Assembly: GCA_003249255.1 (NCBI GenBank)
Contig: QKJP01000048.1
Location: forward strand, 464,847-528,846
Reading direction: 5' to 3'
From: Bacteroidales bacterium
GTDB taxonomy: Bacteria > Bacteroidota > Bacteroidia > Bacteroidales > Marinilabiliaceae
Length of the DNA stretch: 64,000 bases
The notes below the pieces were generated by a model, which was given only the letters and a program-made list of their open reading frames with translations, had not been told where the DNA came from and searched no databases. Positions within the stretch are counted from its first letter, which is position 1; each line of letters opens with the position of its first letter. Below, in pieces: positions 62,001 to 64,000 of the stretch. A program made the position numbers and the translations under genes.

Positions 62001-62458
62001 TAAGTGATATATGGATCTTCCATATCCACCCAATATCCCATCTTATGAGTTAAATCTTCCCATAAATCGGTATATTTCATCACATCTTTACGACATGCCT
62101 GATTGTATTCTGCTACCGTAATTTTTTTACCAATATCCTCTTTGGTAATCCCTAAAGATTTTTCTACACCAAGCTCAACAGGTAAACCATGGGTATCCCA
62201 CCCAGCTTTACGTTTAACTAAAAATCCTTGCTGCGTTTTAAAACGACAAAAGATATCTTTTATCGTCCTTGCCATAACATGGTGAATTCCAGGAACACCA
62301 TTTGCTGATGGAGGTCCTTCATAAAACACAAAAGTTGGCTTTCCTTCCCTACTAGTGATACTTTGATCGAATAGTTTTTTCTCTTCCCAATCCTTTAATA
62401 CGTCCTTATTTACCTGGGCTAAATCAAGTCCTTTATATTCTGTAAACTTTGTGTCCAT
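59024..62458 (-). CDS. ileS: Isoleucyl-tRNA synthetase
   Basis: Charges tRNA-Ile. The 1144-residue protein is of the long eukaryote-like type. It has FYEGPPSANGVPGIHHVMAR (HIGH-equivalent motif near 48-58), the large editing domain with TWTTTPWTL-like segment AWTTTPWTLSSNT, DWNLSRSRYWGTPLPVWR, and GNKMSKRLGNAVDPF (KMSKS loop). The long C terminus includes the anticodon-binding domain and a beta-rich end (EVEIDDEIITF). The stop is 30 bases before the dksA-like gene. Confidence 0.96.
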   Translation of the reverse strand: MDTKFTEYKGLDLAQVNKDVLKDWEEKKLFDQSITSREGKPTFVFYEGPPSANGVPGIHHVMARTIKDIFCRFKTQQGFLVKRKAGWDTHGLPVELGVEKSLGITKEDIGKKITVAEYNQACRKDVMKYTDLWEDLTHKMGYWVDMEDPYITYDNRYIESLWYLLKQLHEKGLMYKGYTIQPYSPAAGTGLSTHELNQPGCYRDVKDTTCTAQFKIVTDSNTKELFSNVDGELFFLAWTTTPWTLSSNTALAVGPNIQYCCVKTFNPYTYQAVNVILAKDLVSAHFPSKNAELKFEDYQAGDKNIPFEILSEFSGSELTGIQYEQLLPWVKPEGRAFYVIEGDYVTTEDGTGIVHIAPTFGSDDDRVAKAAGIAPLILIDREGKNQPMVDKTGKYFLVNDLDADFVQKFVNVELYSAFAGRYVKNAFDDSLSENDPSLDVDISVLLKKENRAFKVEKHEHNYPHCWRTDKPILYYPLDSWFIKTTAVRERMIELNKTINWKPESTGTGRFGKWLENLVDWNLSRSRYWGTPLPVWRTEDGTEEKCIGSTEELMEEIDKAIEAGVMEKNPFEGFVVGDYSKDNYDKIDLHRPYVDDIILVSESGKPMNRETDLIDVWFDSGAMPYAQLHYPFENKDGFDQVYPADFIAEGVDQTRGWFFTLHAIATMLFDSVAFKNIISNGLVLDSKGNKMSKRLGNAVDPFEVIDKQGSDPLRWYMITNAQPWDNLKFDIKGVEEVKRKFFGTLYNTYSFFALYANVDGFTGKEDSIDIEDRPEIDRWIISLLNTLIKEVGQSYEEFEPTKAGRLIQNFVIENLSNWYVRLNRKRFWGGEMTQDKLAAYQTLYSSLEVVAQLSAPIAPFFSDRLFNDLNKMTGNYAEDSVHIAAFPKCEEALINKDLEERMQYAQVISSMVLSLRRKVNIKVRQPLNKIMIPILDESFEHQLEAIKHLVLSEVNVKDMEFLSDSAGVLVKKIKANFKTLGPKYGKLMKQIAASITQFSQDDIALFEKEGKYTLVIENEKVTIDLTDVEISSEDIPGWLVTNEGKITVALDVNITEELKEEGIAREFVNRIQNLRKESGLEVTDKIRLFIQKQEHVNNAVEKYKDYICSQTLTVELSLVDECGDNGKVEVEIDDEIITFMRIEKA

Positions 62459-62495
62459 TTATGGCTAATTTTTGCTCATTTTTTCAAAAAGTCTA

Positions 62496-62527
62496 CAAAT
62501 ATAGATTTTGAGCATATTAAAAACAAA
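62496..62527 (-). promoter_or_regulatory. ileS promoter
   Basis: On the minus strand TTTG (62524-62527), then 20 bases, then TATATTTG (62496-62503), a good match to the Bacteroidota -33/-7 pair. The start of ileS is about 38 bases past the -7 box. Confidence 0.62.
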
Positions 62528-62533
62528 TCTTCA

Positions 62534-62541
62534 TATCTTTG
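62534..62541 (+). promoter_or_regulatory. Candidate radical SAM gene -7 box
   Basis: TATCTTTG on the plus strand, with TTTG 23 bases upstream (62507-62510), a slightly long spacing. The radical SAM start is about 48 bases downstream. It overlaps the ileS promoter region in a divergent arrangement. Confidence 0.5.
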
Positions 62542-62588
62542 CGTTTAAGTATTTCATTAATAAAAGCCACTTTTAATAGAAATTTTAA

Positions 62589-63605
62589 ATGAAAAAACCA
62601 TATCACATTTACTCTTTACTTCGTTTATACAAAAAAATTAAAAGTCCTAAACTTAAAATTGTAGGCTTGATGGGTAGTTCTGCAATGGGATTAAGACATC
62701 TATCTTTAAGAGTTGATCCTGCTTCATCTTGTAATCTATTTTGCTTGATGTGCTATTTTAGCGATAGCGAGATTAGGAAGCAAAGGAAAGGTCAAATTTC
62801 AGTTGAGGAAATGCACCAAATCGCAAAAATATTTTTCTCCAAAGCTTTTCAACTTGTAATTGGATGTGGAGCTGAGCCTACCTTAAACAGGGAGTTTATG
62901 GAGTTATTTAAACTGGCTAAGGATTATAAAGTCCCAAACTTAAGCATTGTCTCAAATGGTCAGTTACTAAGAGAATCGCACATAAAGGAAATGATTCAAT
63001 ATGGGGTAGACGAGATAATTCTTTCCACACATGGTTTAAGTAAGATAAACTATGAAAAATTTATGGTTAATGGTAAATATGATCAATTCATATATCTTTT
63101 AGAACTGATCAATAGATTAAAAAAAGAATCTAATTCATCCAAACCCCAAATAAGACTAAACTACACCGTAAATGAAGAAAATTTAGATGATCTAAAAACA
63201 TTTGATGTATTTAGTGAAAATTTTGTCTTTGATACAATTCAAATTAGACCAATTATGGATATTGGAGGTAAATACAATAAAGTTCTTCCCAAAGGAAAGC
63301 AAAAGGAATATTTAGAGATTTTATCTTCAATAAAAGAAAAATGCGATCAAAAAAAGATAATCCTATTAGCCAATACAAATGATATTACCCACGAACAAAA
63401 AAATAAAGATGGCGTAGTAATTGAAAGTGTATACACTTATATCTCCAAGAAAACAATTGATGAATTACAATTAAACTCAAAAACATCAACTTTAAAACGT
63501 TACAAAAATAAAATTGGGTGGAATAATAAATTATTTAATGCCCTCTTCAACCACTATGAAGCTAATTCTTCAGTTGATAAAAATTTAAAGTATGATGTTT
63601 TGTAA
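62589..63605 (+). CDS. Radical SAM protein
   Basis: A 338-residue radical SAM enzyme. The iron-sulfur motif CNLFCLMC (CX3CX2C) lies near residues 48-55, followed by GCGAEPTLNREFMEL (the GGEP-like strand near 93-107) and SIVSNGQLL. The N-terminal SLRVDPASS segment is typical. No SPASM Cys cluster is seen at the C terminus. The start at 62589 is the first ATG after a -7 box. The substrate is unknown: neighbours are ileS and the rRNA operon. It has its own terminator at 63657. Confidence 0.85.
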   Translation: MKKPYHIYSLLRLYKKIKSPKLKIVGLMGSSAMGLRHLSLRVDPASSCNLFCLMCYFSDSEIRKQRKGQISVEEMHQIAKIFFSKAFQLVIGCGAEPTLNREFMELFKLAKDYKVPNLSIVSNGQLLRESHIKEMIQYGVDEIILSTHGLSKINYEKFMVNGKYDQFIYLLELINRLKKESNSSKPQIRLNYTVNEENLDDLKTFDVFSENFVFDTIQIRPIMDIGGKYNKVLPKGKQKEYLEILSSIKEKCDQKKIILLANTNDITHEQKNKDGVVIESVYTYISKKTIDELQLNSKTSTLKRYKNKIGWNNKLFNALFNHYEANSSVDKNLKYDVL

Positions 63606-63656
63606 ACAGGACAATTAAACAAAAAAGTAATAAGTTCCTAGCTAAACTTAAATACA

Positions 63657-63687
63657 GATCCCATTTCTTTTGAGGTGGGATTTTTTC
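63657..63687 (+). terminator. Terminator after the radical SAM gene
   Basis: ATCCCA pairs with TGGGAT around a 12-base loop and is followed by a T-run. The rest of 63606-63950 shows no gene or tRNA. Confidence 0.75.
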
Positions 63688-63908
63688 ATTTACAAAAGAA
63701 ATAAACGGTTTGTTAAGTATAGTGCATTGACAGTAGTTAAAATTAATTGAGGAAATGAAACTAATTCCTGATCGTTAAATTGATTGATAACTTATTTTTC
63801 ATCACTAAGGAACACTAGTACCCAAAGATAGAATTTAGAGGCTTTTCGAGGCTTTCATAGCAATCTGATCTACTCAAACCAGGTGAAAATACAACAGTGT
63901 TATAAAAC

Positions 63909-63945
63909 AAAAAAGCCGTTACTCTAATGAATAACGGCTTTTTCT
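63909..63945. terminator. Terminator of the 5S rRNA / rRNA operon
   Basis: AGCCGTTA pairs with TAACGGCT over a ten-base loop, with A-runs on the left and T-runs on the right. On the minus strand it follows the 5S 3' end directly, as in a rRNA operon end. Confidence 0.9.
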
Positions 63946-63950
63946 AAAAA

Positions 63951-64000
63951 AGGCAGTGACCTACTCTCCCACGCTATGTAGTACCATCGGCGCTATAGGG
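63951..64000 (-). rRNA. 5S ribosomal RNA, 3' end (runs off the right edge)
   Basis: The minus strand reads about 50 bases of a 5S 3' half (GATGGTACTACATAGCGTGG then GAGAGTAGGTCACTGCC), the conserved loop E/helix V and end of bacterial 5S. The rest of the rRNA operon (23S, 16S) should lie to the right. Confidence 0.92.

Overview
The window looks like a chromosomal segment of a free-living member of the Bacteroidota, most likely in or near the Bacteroidales/Marinilabiliales. The grounds are AT-rich DNA, repeated -7 boxes of the TAnnTTTG type with few Shine-Dalgarno sites, and typical phylum families: DUF4296 and GIN-domain lipoproteins, a DksA-like protein without a full zinc finger, Bacteroidota-type WaaA and LpxK, and an adenosylcobalamin-dependent ribonucleotide reductase. 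The genus cannot be fixed from the sequence alone. 

Layout. 1-5925: the 5' part of metG (minus), then a plus-strand run of ldcA-like, yraN, MmcQ/YjbR, SET-domain, DUF502 and TPR genes. 5983-8995: metK behind a leader with a candidate SAM-II-type riboswitch and a hairpin over its Shine-Dalgarno, then tRNA-Glu, rpsT, two more identical tRNA-Glu genes, and radC. 8995-18452: a first polysaccharide locus with glycosyltransferases, a WzxE-like flippase, a WbqC-like protein, a membrane glycosyltransferase, a FemAB/GNAT-type acyltransferase, two tandem FdtA-type ketoisomerases and a DegT/FdtB-type aminotransferase. Together these suggest a dTDP-3-amino-3,6-dideoxyhexose-containing glycan. 18511-31872: housekeeping and envelope genes (upp, folK, sppA, lpxK, purine nucleoside phosphorylase, a DUF4160/DUF2442 pair, nrdJ, waaA, pgk, cysQ). 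31884-33197: a shrunken amidohydrolase-like protein and a DUF4296 lipoprotein. 

33208-57877 is a large capsule or exopolysaccharide locus, mostly on the minus strand. It holds a WbaP-like initiating transferase, a Wzi-like outer-membrane protein, GDP-L-fucose genes (manC, fcl, gmd), several GT4 glycosyltransferases, an EpsG-type polymerase, a TupA-like ATP-grasp protein, a CapA-like protein, a Wzx flippase, a UDP-glucuronate-epimerase-like enzyme, a Wzz-like protein and a Wza/SLBB export protein. An IS110-family remnant sits between gmd and the glycosyltransferases. A small plus-strand island (PagL-like lipid A deacylase, GIN lipoprotein, GT2) lies inside. 57969-62458 is lspA, a DksA-like gene and ileS. 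A radical SAM gene follows, and the right edge is the 3' end of a 5S rRNA whose operon continues to the right on the minus strand.

The strongest unusual signals are: a run of ten G residues inside the capA-like gene, where loss or gain of one base gives a stop within a few codons (a likely phase-variation switch); the metK leader; about seven degenerate tandem units of about 41 bp in the 24.3-24.6 kb gene-free stretch; an amidohydrolase relative that kept its N- and C-terminal strands but lost its catalytic barrel; and a second FdtA copy that lacks one of the two family histidines.
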